NCBI GenBank assembly: GCA_963697525.1
Contig: OY969087.1
Coordinates: forward strand, 6,386,001 to 6,450,000
Source: Bradymonas sp963697525
GTDB lineage: Bacteria; Myxococcota_A; Bradymonadia; Bradymonadales; Bradymonadaceae
Length of the DNA stretch: 64,000 nt
Direction of reading: 5' to 3'
Translations under genes and position numbers: made by a program
Shown here: positions 19,111 through 26,827 of the stretch, in pieces
How the letters are laid out: every line of letters starts with the position of its first letter
Position numbering within the stretch: the stretch's first letter is position 1
Notes under the pieces: model-generated
Database searches by the model: none
What the model saw: only the letters and a program-made list of their open reading frames with translations
Told to the model about the DNA's origin: nothing

Positions 19111-19314
19111 AACAACACGCACAATCGGTAAGAGGTGTTGCTGAATGACGTCTTTTGGCGTACAAGGTGCGCGTTTCAGCACAACCCTTCGGTTGGTTGG
19201 CGAGCGCGCAGCCCGGTGCGCCACGCACCGGTAAGGAGTCAAACTCTCCTTGCAACTGCAGGCGTTTACCGACATTTTTCTGGGCCAGTCTCGCCCACTG
19301 TCGAGGGGACGAGG
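19111..19314 (+). promoter_or_regulatory. Structured 5' leader of the DksA/TraR-like gene
   Basis: No ORF. Successive inverted repeats can be drawn: GTTGCTGAA near 19137 with TTCAGCACAAC near 19176; CAACC-cttc-GGTTG; CCGGTGCG-cca-CGCACCGG at 19213-19231; and AAGGAG-tcaaact-CTCCTT at 19233-19251. The last two are adjacent and could stack. Their presence is read from sequence; a regulatory role is inference. Confidence 0.35.
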
Positions 19315-19719
19315 ATGGCAAACAGCTTTGTCCACACAGCCACAGGTTTGCGAATGGAAGCGAAAAAGCTCGAGGAATTCCGACAGATGCTCGCCGAGGA
19401 GAAAAAGACTCTCCTCAAAAAGGCGATGCACACCCTCAAAAACGAAATCGAGCTCAGCAAAGAGGACATGGCCGACGAAGCCGATCTGGCCAGCGCGCTG
19501 ACCGATCAGAACTTGAGCCTGCGCCTGCGCGGCCGGGAGCGCTCGTTGATCGACAAGATCGACCTGGCCCTGCAACGCATCGACGCCGGCGAATTCGGCG
19601 AGTGCGTCATGTGCGGCGAGGAGATCTCATATAAGCGCCTCAAGGCACGCCCGGTGACGACCATGTGCATCGCGTGCAAAGAGGAGCAAGAGCGCCGCGA
19701 GCGTCACTTCGCCGAATGA
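19315..19719 (+). CDS. DksA/TraR family zinc-finger transcription regulator
   Basis: 134 aa. The N-terminal two-helix coiled coil carries a tip motif DEADLA matching the DxxDxA signature of DksA that reaches into the RNA polymerase secondary channel. The C-terminal zinc finger is CVMC-x17-CIAC, with all four cysteines. This supports a polymerase-binding, possibly (p)ppGpp-linked role. ATG 19315 follows GGGGACGAGG at the right distance. The frame is open upstream from 19135, but that part is the untranslated leader. Confidence 0.88.
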   Translation: MANSFVHTATGLRMEAKKLEEFRQMLAEEKKTLLKKAMHTLKNEIELSKEDMADEADLASALTDQNLSLRLRGRERSLIDKIDLALQRIDAGEFGECVMCGEEISYKRLKARPVTTMCIACKEEQERRERHFAE

Positions 19720-19794
19720 TCGCCCGCCGGGTGGGACCAGCGCGGCGCGCTGGTCGAGCCCGTGCGTTTTATTAGTTTGACGTCTGGAGACGAC

Positions 19795-20412
19795 ATGGCC
19801 TCCACGAAGCTGTATTTGTACGCCACCGAGGATTGCACCCGCTTTTCCGAAGCCCACGGACGAGGCGGCGACGTCGCCTTCCCGGCGGCGGTGCACGGGT
19901 GGACTGAGGTGCTCGACTGCCGCGTCGAGCCGTACACCGACAAGTCGCTGGCGGAGAACTGCGAGCTCGCCCACCACGTGCGCAAAAAGTACATCCTGGT
20001 GGGTGAAGACCAGAATCTCGAAGGAAAACCCCACCGGGTGAGCAGCGCGACCGGCTCACCGCCTTTGGCTCGAGCCGGTGTCGCGAGCGCAATTGGCGTC
20101 ACACGCCGGAGTCGTTATACTGGAGACCTAGACCCTCGTTGGCGACGTCTCCCAGGCTCACACGCAAAGGACCGTCATGGCGCTCGAAGTCGAATGGAAG
20201 GGACATACCCTGCAAGTGTCGGGGAATTGGACCTGGCGCTGGCTTTATCTGGCCCCGATCTACGAATTGCACATCGATGGGGAGTTCGTCGACCGCGCCG
20301 GCGGCCCGCGGGTGCGCCCGCATCTGGAGGCGATCGTCGAGGACGAGGACGGCCAGATGTATCACGTCGCCGCCGAGCTGCTCTCGCTGGTGGGCTTCAA
20401 GCCCAACTGTGA
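19795..20412 (+). CDS. Small hypothetical protein; 3' end uncertain
   Basis: An ATG at 19795 with RBS CTGGAGAC opens a frame beginning MASTKLYLYATEDCTRFSEA. The first about 80 codons (to about 20030) have the strong G/C third-position bias of real genes here. The frame formally continues to 20412, but the later part loses that bias, runs through a good promoter (20093-20121) and overlaps the next gene in another frame for over 230 bp. Either the true end is near 20042 in the next frame (a stop follows KENPTG there), implying a 1-base error, or the tail is genuinely overlapping. Function unknown. Confidence 0.4.
   Translation: MASTKLYLYATEDCTRFSEAHGRGGDVAFPAAVHGWTEVLDCRVEPYTDKSLAENCELAHHVRKKYILVGEDQNLEGKPHRVSSATGSPPLARAGVASAIGVTRRSRYTGDLDPRWRRLPGSHAKDRHGARSRMEGTYPASVGELDLALALSGPDLRIAHRWGVRRPRRRPAGAPASGGDRRGRGRPDVSRRRRAALAGGLQAQL
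20093..20121 (+). promoter_or_regulatory. Sigma70-type promoter for the 127-aa membrane protein
   Basis: TTGGCG (20093-20098), 17-bp spacer, TATACT (20116-20121). It is preceded by an inverted repeat ACCGGCTC...GAGCCGGT (20049-20078). Transcription would begin near 20128, about 50 nt before ATG 20177. Confidence 0.55.
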
Positions 20413-20560
20413 CATCTCGGTCGACGGCGAGGTCGTCGGCAGCGGCCCGGTGCGCGTGCAGAACTTCCTCAACCCCTTCTTGGTGCTCATCATCCTGATC
20501 TCCACCGGAGTGATGCTGTACCTGGGCCCGGACGTGCTGCGCCACTACCTGCCGGGCTGA
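20177..20560 (+). CDS. Hypothetical C-terminally membrane-anchored protein
   Basis: 127 aa with a hydrophilic beta-rich N-terminal domain (alternating strands such as LEVEWKGHTLQVSG and YELHIDGEFVD) and one C-terminal TM helix (about 98-116, FLVLIILISTGVMLYLG). No signal peptide, so the soluble domain should be cytoplasmic with a tail anchor. No family recognised. It has its own promoter and converges on proB with a 12-bp gap. Confidence 0.7.
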   Translation: MALEVEWKGHTLQVSGNWTWRWLYLAPIYELHIDGEFVDRAGGPRVRPHLEAIVEDEDGQMYHVAAELLSLVGFKPNCDISVDGEVVGSGPVRVQNFLNPFLVLIILISTGVMLYLGPDVLRHYLPG

Positions 20561-20572
20561 GTCCCCGTCCAA

Positions 20573-21712
20573 CTACAACATCACCAGGCTGTCGCGGTGG
20601 ACCACAGTGTCCAGGATGCGAAAGCCCAGAAGCGCCTCGATGTCGTCGCTGTGGTGGCCGGCGATGGTAGCGATGTCGTCGGCGCTGTACACGGCCAGGC
20701 CGCGCGCGAAGACGTGTCCCTGAGGGTCGATCAACTCCACGACCGCGCCTTCGGCAAACTCCCCGTCGACCTGGGTCACCCCCGAGGGCAGCAAGCTTGC
20801 CCCCCGTCGGGTCAGCGCGCGCACCGCCCCCTCATCACAGATCAGACGACCAACGGGTATCGCCCCGGCGCCCAGCCACACCTTCTTGCCCGCCAGGGCG
20901 CTACCCTGACCCGGGGTGATCAGCGTGCCCACATCACCGAGCTCGGCGATCTCGGTGAGCACGCCGTGGCGCTTGCCCGGCCCGATGATCGTGGGCACGC
21001 TCATGCGCCCGGCGATCTGCGCGGCGCGGACCTTCGAGAACATCCCTCCCCGGCCCACCCCGGAGGTCGACGGCCCGGCGACCTCCTCGAGGTGCGGGTC
21101 ATCGGCGGCGATCGAGGTGATGCGCTCGGTAAACCGGGGCTGGCCGGCCTCGCGGCCCTCGACCTCGAAAACCCCGTCGACGTCCGACAGGATCACCAGC
21201 AGGTCGGCGCTGACCAGCCCGCAGGTCATCGCCGCCAGCCGGTCGTTGTCGCCGAAGCGCAGCTCGTCGGTGGCCACGGTGTCGTTCTCGTTGACCACCG
21301 GCACCACGCCCAGCCGATGCAACTGGCCCAGGGCCATGCGCGCGTTCAGGAACCGGCGGCGATCGTCGAGATCGCCGCGCGAGAACAACACCTGGGCGAT
21401 CTTCTGGCCGTGGTGGGCAAATTCGTCGGCGTACATCTGCATCAGGCGCGACTGCCCGACGGCCGCATACGCCTGCAGCGCCGGGATGTCGTTGCCCTCG
21501 TCGGGCCAGTCCATATGTTCGCGGCCCAGGGCGACGGCCCCCGAGGACACCAGCGTGACGCGCTTGCCGCGCGCCAGCAACGCGGCGACGTCCTCGACCA
21601 GCGCGGCAAACGCCGGGCGGTCCAGCCGGCGCGCGTCGCGCAGAAACACCGCGCTTCCGATCTTGACCACCCAGTGCTCGGCGTCGCGGATGCAATCGTG
21701 TCGTATCGTCAT
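20573..21712 (-). CDS. proB: Glutamate 5-kinase
   Basis: First step of proline synthesis: phosphorylates glutamate to gamma-glutamyl phosphate. 379 aa from ATG 21712 (MTIRHDC). The amino-acid-kinase domain contains VVKIGSAVF, LVSSGAVALG, VVNENDTVA and FGDNDRLAA, and a C-terminal PUA domain spans the last about 80 residues. The start at 21712 is preferred to 21742 because it lies just after the upstream gene's stop (21720) and follows GAGAAGTGAGTGG. Expected partner proA is not in the window. Probably cotranscribed with the upstream lipoprotein gene. Confidence 0.93.
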   Translation of the reverse strand: MTIRHDCIRDAEHWVVKIGSAVFLRDARRLDRPAFAALVEDVAALLARGKRVTLVSSGAVALGREHMDWPDEGNDIPALQAYAAVGQSRLMQMYADEFAHHGQKIAQVLFSRGDLDDRRRFLNARMALGQLHRLGVVPVVNENDTVATDELRFGDNDRLAAMTCGLVSADLLVILSDVDGVFEVEGREAGQPRFTERITSIAADDPHLEEVAGPSTSGVGRGGMFSKVRAAQIAGRMSVPTIIGPGKRHGVLTEIAELGDVGTLITPGQGSALAGKKVWLGAGAIPVGRLICDEGAVRALTRRGASLLPSGVTQVDGEFAEGAVVELIDPQGHVFARGLAVYSADDIATIAGHHSDDIEALLGFRILDTVVHRDSLVML

Positions 21713-21719
21713 GGTCCAC

Positions 21720-22658
21720 TCACTTCTCGTGGGCTCGTTCAATCCAGTGGCGAGACGCCATCTGATCCAGGAGGCCGTCGACCCGGTGGAAACTGCGGTC
21801 GCGTCGCACCTCGACGATCTCGTCGGCGGCCGGCTTGGCGACGGGCCGCGCGGCGGCCGAGAAGGCGTCGGAAAAACGCGCCGTCAGCGTCGATCCATCC
21901 TCGAGCTTCCAATTCAGCATCAAGCGGCGCGGCTCGGAGGCGTCCTTTCCGGTGCGCAACGTCCCGGAGACGGTCGTCGCGCGCGTGGCGAAGCGGCGCA
22001 GCCACCCGGCGGCGTGCGCCTGGCGCCCACCACAAATAAGACGTCGCCCGCCGTTGGTCCACTGATGGGCGCCCTGGCGGCTCCAGCCTGACGCCACCGC
22101 GTCCAGCAGGGTCTGCAGGGTGGCGGTGCCCGCCGCCATGAGCCGGGCGCGCGCGTCGAAGCCGGGCGCGCGCCGATAAAACGCCTGCCCATCCACGCTC
22201 ACATAACTCTGGTCGCCCACGATACGCCACTGCGGCGTGCGCTGCACCTGCTGGCCGAGCTCGGTCTGAGCGCGCGCCTGCATGGTCAGCGCGAGGTTGC
22301 CCGCGGAGTCGCGGCGCAGCACGCGGTGCTCGGTCCAATCCGCCTCCACGCCGGCCGCGCTGGTGCGCTGCAGGTGCAGGTCGAATTGGTAGGTAAACGC
22401 GCCGCGCGCGGGGATGGGCAGCCGACAGGCGCTCGCGTGGGCGGCCCGCATATGCGCGGCGACCGCGCTGGCGGTCTGCTCCACCTCGAGCGCACGCAAC
22501 ATGCCCCCTTTTGGTTGGGTCTTCGCATGCGCGCGCAGCGCCGCCTCCACCCGCGAGAGCCACGGCGACGTTCGGTCGCACCCCGCCGCGCTCCCCGCCG
22601 CCGCCGCGCATAGTACTGCCACGGCCGCCCACCGGCGCGCGCGCCGAACGACGGTCAC
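21720..22658 (-). CDS. Uncharacterised lipoprotein upstream of proB
   Basis: About 312 aa from a GTG at 22658. An Arg-rich n-region, an Ala-rich hydrophobic core and lipobox GSAAGC predict a lipoprotein. The mature part alternates strands with a conserved-looking central region (QWRIVGDQSYVSVDGQAFYRR), reminiscent of LolA/LppX-like beta folds, but I cannot assign a family. The frame is open much further upstream to 23453, but that part is antisense to the NDH-2-like gene and is not coding. Stop lies 7 bp before proB. Confidence 0.65.
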   Translation of the reverse strand: MTVVRRARRWAAVAVLCAAAAGSAAGCDRTSPWLSRVEAALRAHAKTQPKGGMLRALEVEQTASAVAAHMRAAHASACRLPIPARGAFTYQFDLHLQRTSAAGVEADWTEHRVLRRDSAGNLALTMQARAQTELGQQVQRTPQWRIVGDQSYVSVDGQAFYRRAPGFDARARLMAAGTATLQTLLDAVASGWSRQGAHQWTNGGRRLICGGRQAHAAGWLRRFATRATTVSGTLRTGKDASEPRRLMLNWKLEDGSTLTARFSDAFSAAARPVAKPAADEIVEVRRDRSFHRVDGLLDQMASRHWIERAHEK

Positions 22659-22790
22659 TCGGTGCCTATTGTCTGGTGCGTGGGCGATGCTCGGCTCCTC
22701 ATTGGCGCGATTGCGACTTGACCTGATCCCGGCGAAACCCGCAAGCTCGAAAGGTATGTGCCCTGTGAATCGACCTAAGGACCGAAGCAC

Positions 22791-24065
22791 ATGAGACGAA
22801 TTGTCGTACTCGGGTGTGGATTCGGCGGCTTCAAGGCCGCCAGTGAACTCGAGCGAAGCCTGGCGCGACGGCGTCGCGTCCAGGTGACTGTCGTAAGCGA
22901 CCGCTCCCACTTTGTGTACACGCCGCTGCTTCCGGGCGTGGCCACCGGCGAGTTGGACGCCTCTCACATTACTTTCCCCCTTCAGTCGGCGTTCGACAAG
23001 TCCACCGAGGTGATTGTCGAGCCCATTGAGGCGATCGATGTGCACACGCGCACGTTGCGCGGGCAGCGCTCCGCGATCGACTTCGACTACCTGGTGGTGG
23101 CCTGCGGCAGCGAGGTCGACTGGGGCGGCCACCCCGATTGGGAATCTCACGCGCTGGTGTGCAAGAGTGCCCGCGACGCGGTGCACGTGCGCGAGACGCT
23201 TCGCACCGCGCTGCGCGAGGCGGCCACGATGACCTCGGCCGAGCAGCGCGCGCGCCGGCTGACCTTCGTGGTCGCCGGCGCCGGTCCCACGGGCGTGTCC
23301 ATGGCCGCCGAGCTGCTGTCGGCGCTCAAACTCGAGGCCGCCAACCTCGCCGACGACGACATCGGCAGGGCGCTTCGGGTGGTGCTCGTCGAGCAGCGCG
23401 ACGCGATCTTGCCGGACTTTCCCGCCGACCTCGGCCAATTGGCCCGAACACACCTGCGCGAATTAGGCATGGAAGTCCGCCTGGGCACCGCCGTGGTCGG
23501 ACGCACCGCCAACGAGGTGGAGTTGTCCACCGGTGAGGTCATCACGGCGGATCACCTGTTGTGGTGCGGCGGCGTGCGCCCGCCCAGGCTGGTGCGCGAG
23601 TCCGGCTTCGAGCTGGACGCACGCGGGCGACTTCGGGTGGACGACACCCTGCAGGTTCGCGCCCACCCCGGCATTTACGCCGTGGGCGACGTCGCCGGCG
23701 CCGGCGCCGAGGTGCCTCAAAATGCGCAAGTGGCCACCCAGCAAGCCGCCGAGGCCGCGCGCAATATCATCGCGGAGCTGTCGGGCCGCGCCCGGCGCGG
23801 CTGGCACTACAAGCATCGCGGTGACTTGATCCCATTGGGCCCCGAGCACGCGGTGGGAATGCTGGGCGAGTCGGCCATCGACGGGCGCGCCGCGCGCACG
23901 CTGTACCGGTTGATCCACACCGCGCTGATGCCCAACGGCGTCAAGAAGGCCCAACTACTCACCGACTGGTTGTTCACCTCCCGACGCCGACGCGCCAACT
24001 CTCGGCATCTCCTCGCCGGCGCCCCTCCCGCCCCACAGCTCGAAGGCGACGACTCCGACTCATAA
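22791..24065 (+). CDS. NDH-2-like FAD-dependent NADH dehydrogenase
   Basis: 424 aa of the pyridine nucleotide-disulfide oxidoreductase family, type II NADH:quinone oxidoreductase group. The N-terminal FAD-binding Rossmann motif is VVLGCGFGGFKAA (about 4-17), followed by the FAD segment FDYLVVACGSE. The NAD-binding motif VVAGAGPTGVSMAAEL is near 160, and the FAD closing motif GIYAVGDVAG near 298. The C-terminal amphipathic region would bind the membrane. No redox-active CxxxxC pair is seen, consistent with NDH-2 rather than a disulfide reductase. Divergent from the lipoprotein-proB pair. Confidence 0.82.
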   Translation: MRRIVVLGCGFGGFKAASELERSLARRRRVQVTVVSDRSHFVYTPLLPGVATGELDASHITFPLQSAFDKSTEVIVEPIEAIDVHTRTLRGQRSAIDFDYLVVACGSEVDWGGHPDWESHALVCKSARDAVHVRETLRTALREAATMTSAEQRARRLTFVVAGAGPTGVSMAAELLSALKLEAANLADDDIGRALRVVLVEQRDAILPDFPADLGQLARTHLRELGMEVRLGTAVVGRTANEVELSTGEVITADHLLWCGGVRPPRLVRESGFELDARGRLRVDDTLQVRAHPGIYAVGDVAGAGAEVPQNAQVATQQAAEAARNIIAELSGRARRGWHYKHRGDLIPLGPEHAVGMLGESAIDGRAARTLYRLIHTALMPNGVKKAQLLTDWLFTSRRRRANSRHLLAGAPPAPQLEGDDSDS

Positions 24066-24069
24066 GACA

Positions 24070-24091
24070 ACAGCCGCCCGAAGGCGGCTGT
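24070..24091 (+). terminator. Hairpin after the NDH-2-like gene
   Basis: ACAGCCGCC-cgaa-GGCGGCTGT: 9-bp perfect stem starting 5 bp after the stop codon, between convergent genes. It lacks a T-run, so intrinsic termination is uncertain. Confidence 0.5.
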
Positions 24092-24131
24092 CGTAGCTGA
24101 ACTCTGAACTATTCGAGCGCTGCCAGGGCGC

Positions 24132-25475
24132 TTACTTCTTGAGGTTCTGCAGCTCCTGTTGGAGCTGATTCTCGACGTTCTTGTCGTCCCCGGATTTCTC
24201 GGCCGGCTTCTTGTCAGAGGCCGCCGGCTTATCCTTGGTCGCCGGCTTCTTCTTGGCCTCCGGCTTCGTCTCTTCCGCCTTGGGCGCAGGCTTGGCCGTG
24301 GGCGTGGGCTTGGCCTTGACCTTCGGGGCCACCTTCAGCTTGGGGGTGGGCGCGACCTTGACCTTCGGCATGGGCTTGGGCTTGGGCTTGGCTTTGGGCT
24401 TGGGCTTGGCTTTGGGCTTGGGCTTGGGCTCGGGTTTGGGCTCCGGCTTCGGCTTCGGCTTGACCTCGGGTTTGGGCTCGGCTTTGGGATGAGATCCGGC
24501 CGTCAACGCCGAGTTGGCGGCGGCGCCGGCGGACTTGTCGTCGGACTGGGGTTTGCGGGCGCCGTCGTCTGAGGGCTGCTCCTTCGCATTCGCCGCGTCG
24601 GGCTGTGCAGCCGGGTTTTCCTGGTCGGCCTCGGCAGGTTCGTCCTGAGCAGCCTTCGCCGGCGCGGCTTTGATGGGCGCGGGCTTGGCGGGCGCGGCCT
24701 TGTCGGACGTCGCACCTGCAGCCTTAGCCGGGGCCGTGTCGTTGGCGTTGCCCGTCTTCGCGCCGGGACCGGCCACGAAGTACCAGGCAGCACCGCCGAC
24801 GAGGGCGACGAGCACGAGCAGCACTAAGATACCGCCGGCCCCGCCCTTCTTCTCGGCGTTGGCCGCCGACTTCGCGGGCACGGGTTCGTCTTGCGCTTCG
24901 GGCGCGAACGCCTCGTCGACCGGCTGGGACGCAGCCGTATCGTCGTCGTCGAACTCATCGAGCACATCCTCGATGTCGGCGGCGATGCGATCGGCCGACG
25001 GGGCCTCGTCGGCCGAACGTACTTCCAGCGACTCGTCGTCGAAGAGTTCGGCGGCCAGGTCGGCCTGCGGCTCCTCGACGGGCTCGGGCTCGTCGAACGC
25101 CTCCGGCGCCTCGACGGGTTCGGGCTCGGCCTCCTCGACCGGCTCGGGCTCGTCGAACGCCTCCGGCTCCTCGGCCGGCTCGGGCTCGTCGAACGCCTCC
25201 GGCTCCTCGGCCGGCTCGGGCTCGTCGAAGAGCGCGGCCGCCTCAGCGGCGTCCGCTGGCTCGGCGGCCACCTCGGGGGCGGCGTCTTCTAGCGGGGCAG
25301 CCTCTTGCCCAGCGACAGCGGCGTCGCCGGCCAGCGCAGCTCCGCCATCAGCCTGCAGTTCTTCTTCTCCCCCTTCGTCGGTTCCCCCGTGCATGTCGAA
25401 CAACGGCGTGCCGTCGTGGGGGCACTCGGTGACCGAGCTGTCGAAGTTTCGTCCACAGGTCGTGCAGAAGCGCAT
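24132..25475 (-). CDS. Zinc-ribbon, single-TM protein with acidic and Lys-Pro repeats
   Basis: 447 aa. The N-terminus is a small zinc ribbon, CTTC-x12-CPHDG (about 4-22). An acidic Glu/Pro/Ala region with repeats of FDEPEPAEEPEA spans about 80-140. One TM helix follows (about 215-235, GGILVLLVLVALVGGAAWYF). The C-terminal half is Lys/Ala/Pro-rich, including long KPKPEPKPK repeats. No signal peptide precedes the zinc ribbon, so the acidic half is probably cytoplasmic and the KP-rich rod periplasmic, much like TonB/TolA spacers. No enzymatic domain is seen. Function unknown. Confidence 0.7.
   Translation of the reverse strand: MRFCTTCGRNFDSSVTECPHDGTPLFDMHGGTDEGGEEELQADGGAALAGDAAVAGQEAAPLEDAAPEVAAEPADAAEAAALFDEPEPAEEPEAFDEPEPAEEPEAFDEPEPVEEAEPEPVEAPEAFDEPEPVEEPQADLAAELFDDESLEVRSADEAPSADRIAADIEDVLDEFDDDDTAASQPVDEAFAPEAQDEPVPAKSAANAEKKGGAGGILVLLVLVALVGGAAWYFVAGPGAKTGNANDTAPAKAAGATSDKAAPAKPAPIKAAPAKAAQDEPAEADQENPAAQPDAANAKEQPSDDGARKPQSDDKSAGAAANSALTAGSHPKAEPKPEVKPKPKPEPKPEPKPKPKAKPKPKAKPKPKPMPKVKVAPTPKLKVAPKVKAKPTPTAKPAPKAEETKPEAKKKPATKDKPAASDKKPAEKSGDDKNVENQLQQELQNLKK
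24364..24484 (-). repeat. Short tandem repeats encoding Lys-Pro/Glu-Pro rod
   Basis: Degenerate 6- and 12-bp units (ggcttg, ggcttt on the plus strand) encode alternating K/E/A-P-K-P dipeptides, as in TonB-type periplasm-spanning rods. Confidence 0.7.
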
Positions 25476-25677
25476 TTCGATGGATCCTCCTCGAAGAGTA
25501 CCTATTCCGCCTCGAAGGTGTTTATTCGATAGGACGGAGACAGGAACAAAAAAGAGCCACAGGCCTCGCGTGCGCTCACGCTGTCCGAAAACGTCCGTAA
25601 CGCCGAGACCTGAGGGCGAGGGCTACCATATAACATTCTGTTTATGGCGACAACATATTGCCCCGGCCCCAAGAAAC

Positions 25678-25710
25678 AGAAGCGGGACCGCGCAACACGG
25701 TCCCGCTTCT
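25678..25710 (-). terminator. Terminator of the 200-aa lipoprotein gene
   Basis: Perfect 13-bp stem AGAAGCGGGACCG / CGGTCCCGCTTCT with a 7-nt loop, 27 bp downstream of the stop codon on the minus strand. Confidence 0.8.
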
Positions 25711-25737
25711 AGGTTGCTGCAGAGTGTTCGTGGCGGC

Positions 25738-26340
25738 TTATTTGGTCGCGCTGAACTTGGTGCTGAACGGCTTCTGGAAGATCTTGCCGTTGAGCGAGCC
25801 GCTCACGCCGGCCTTGGTGACCTTGCCGATGGCCGTGGCGCTGTCTTTGCCCCGCGAGCCGCTGACCTTGAAGGTGTTGGACTTGGAGACGTGCCCGTTG
25901 CTCAGGGGGATGTTGAAGTTCTGCCCCTCGCGCTGGCCGCGGAACGAGCCGTGGATTTTGTAGTCCTTGGTCACGAACAGGCGGATGTGGCCCTTGGTGA
26001 TGCCCGCGCCGCCGACGTTGCCCTGGGTGACGCCGACGAAGGCCGGACCGGCGGGCTTGGCCGGGGCCTTCTTGGCGGCTTCTTTCTTGGCGCCAGCCGC
26101 GTCGGCCTTGGCGCCGGCGTCGGCTTGCTTGGCCGCCGCATCACCTTGAGCGCCGGCGTCTTTGGCCTCTGCTTGCTTGGTGCCCGTGTCCGGCTTGGCG
26201 GCGGGCTTGGCCGCCGGCTGGGCGTCGGGCTGCGCAGCAGCGCCGGCGTCGGCCTGGGGCGCGGCCTTTTTCTTACAGGCCGGCAGGGTCATGCCCGCGG
26301 CGATCAGCAAAATGCAAAACAATTTGGGCGAAAACTTCAT
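25738..26340 (-). CDS. Ala/Asp/Lys-rich lipoprotein, function unknown
   Basis: 200 aa with signal peptide and lipobox TLPAC, starting at ATG 26340 with RBS AGGAGCTTTC. The upstream open frame to 26790 is not used. Residues 25-105 are low-complexity Ala/Lys/Asp. The last about 90 residues form a Gly/Ser/Lys-rich beta region (GHIRLFVTKDYKIHGSFRG, SGSRGKDSATAIGKVTKAGVSG), consistent with a repeating beta-strand fold. Has its own strong promoter and terminator, so it is monocistronic. Confidence 0.75.
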   Translation of the reverse strand: MKFSPKLFCILLIAAGMTLPACKKKAAPQADAGAAAQPDAQPAAKPAAKPDTGTKQAEAKDAGAQGDAAAKQADAGAKADAAGAKKEAAKKAPAKPAGPAFVGVTQGNVGGAGITKGHIRLFVTKDYKIHGSFRGQREGQNFNIPLSNGHVSKSNTFKVSGSRGKDSATAIGKVTKAGVSGSLNGKIFQKPFSTKFSATK

Positions 26341-26472
26341 GAAAGCTCCTGTCACATTCTTGTTCATTCCCGCCGGGCCGTTTGGGTCTCCGACGATGGA
26401 GTGGAGAAGACTCCACTGCCATTTACATTTTTTAATGTCTCGCGTTTCCTCGACTACATCACGGTAGACCGG

Positions 26473-26501
26473 ATAGTAAGAAGCCCCGATCGCGTTGTCA
26501 A
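26473..26501 (-). promoter_or_regulatory. Strong sigma70-type promoter of the lipoprotein gene
   Basis: Minus strand: TTGACA (26501-26496), 17-bp spacer, TACTAT (26478-26473). Leader to ATG 26340 is about 125 nt. Confidence 0.7.
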
Positions 26502-26613
26502 TCGGGCGTGATCTGGGAAGAGTGTGCGGAGATGCGCTGTTGAATCCCCCCCGTGGGTGCGATAAGGCATTGCGTCTGTCGCCGTTGGAATTCTGCTGGA
26601 GGCGAGTACAGCC

Positions 26614-26823
26614 ATGGCCCGACAACCCAAATGTCCCATCTGCCGCGAGCCGGTCGAGATGCGTCCGGACAACGAATATTTCCCGTTTTGCTCCAAGCGC
26701 TGCAAGATGCAGGACCTGGGCAACTGGCTCAACGAGGACTACCGCGTGCCGGTGGGCCACGACGCCACCGAGCGCAGCCTGCGCGCGCATGACCCCGACG
26801 ACCGCGGCCCCAACGAGCGCTGA
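26614..26823 (+). CDS. yacG: DNA gyrase inhibitor YacG family zinc protein
   Basis: 69 aa with the YacG pattern: CPIC near the N-terminus and FCSKRCKMQDLGNWL (C-x3-C), giving a four-cysteine zinc site, then an acidic, disordered tail. In E. coli YacG binds GyrB. RBS GGAGGCGA precedes ATG 26614. Converges on the PEGA/TPR gene with a 4-bp gap. Confidence 0.88.
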   Translation: MARQPKCPICREPVEMRPDNEYFPFCSKRCKMQDLGNWLNEDYRVPVGHDATERSLRAHDPDDRGPNER

Positions 26824-26827
26824 CGGC

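Noticed and set aside
22659..23453. Upstream extension of the lipoprotein gene into the NDH-2-like gene
   Set aside because: That part is antisense to a well-supported gene and the signal peptide starts near 22658.
24670..26511. 613-aa plus-strand open frame
   Set aside because: Ser/Ala-rich shadow of the acidic and lipoprotein genes on the other strand, which have RBSs, promoters and clear signals.
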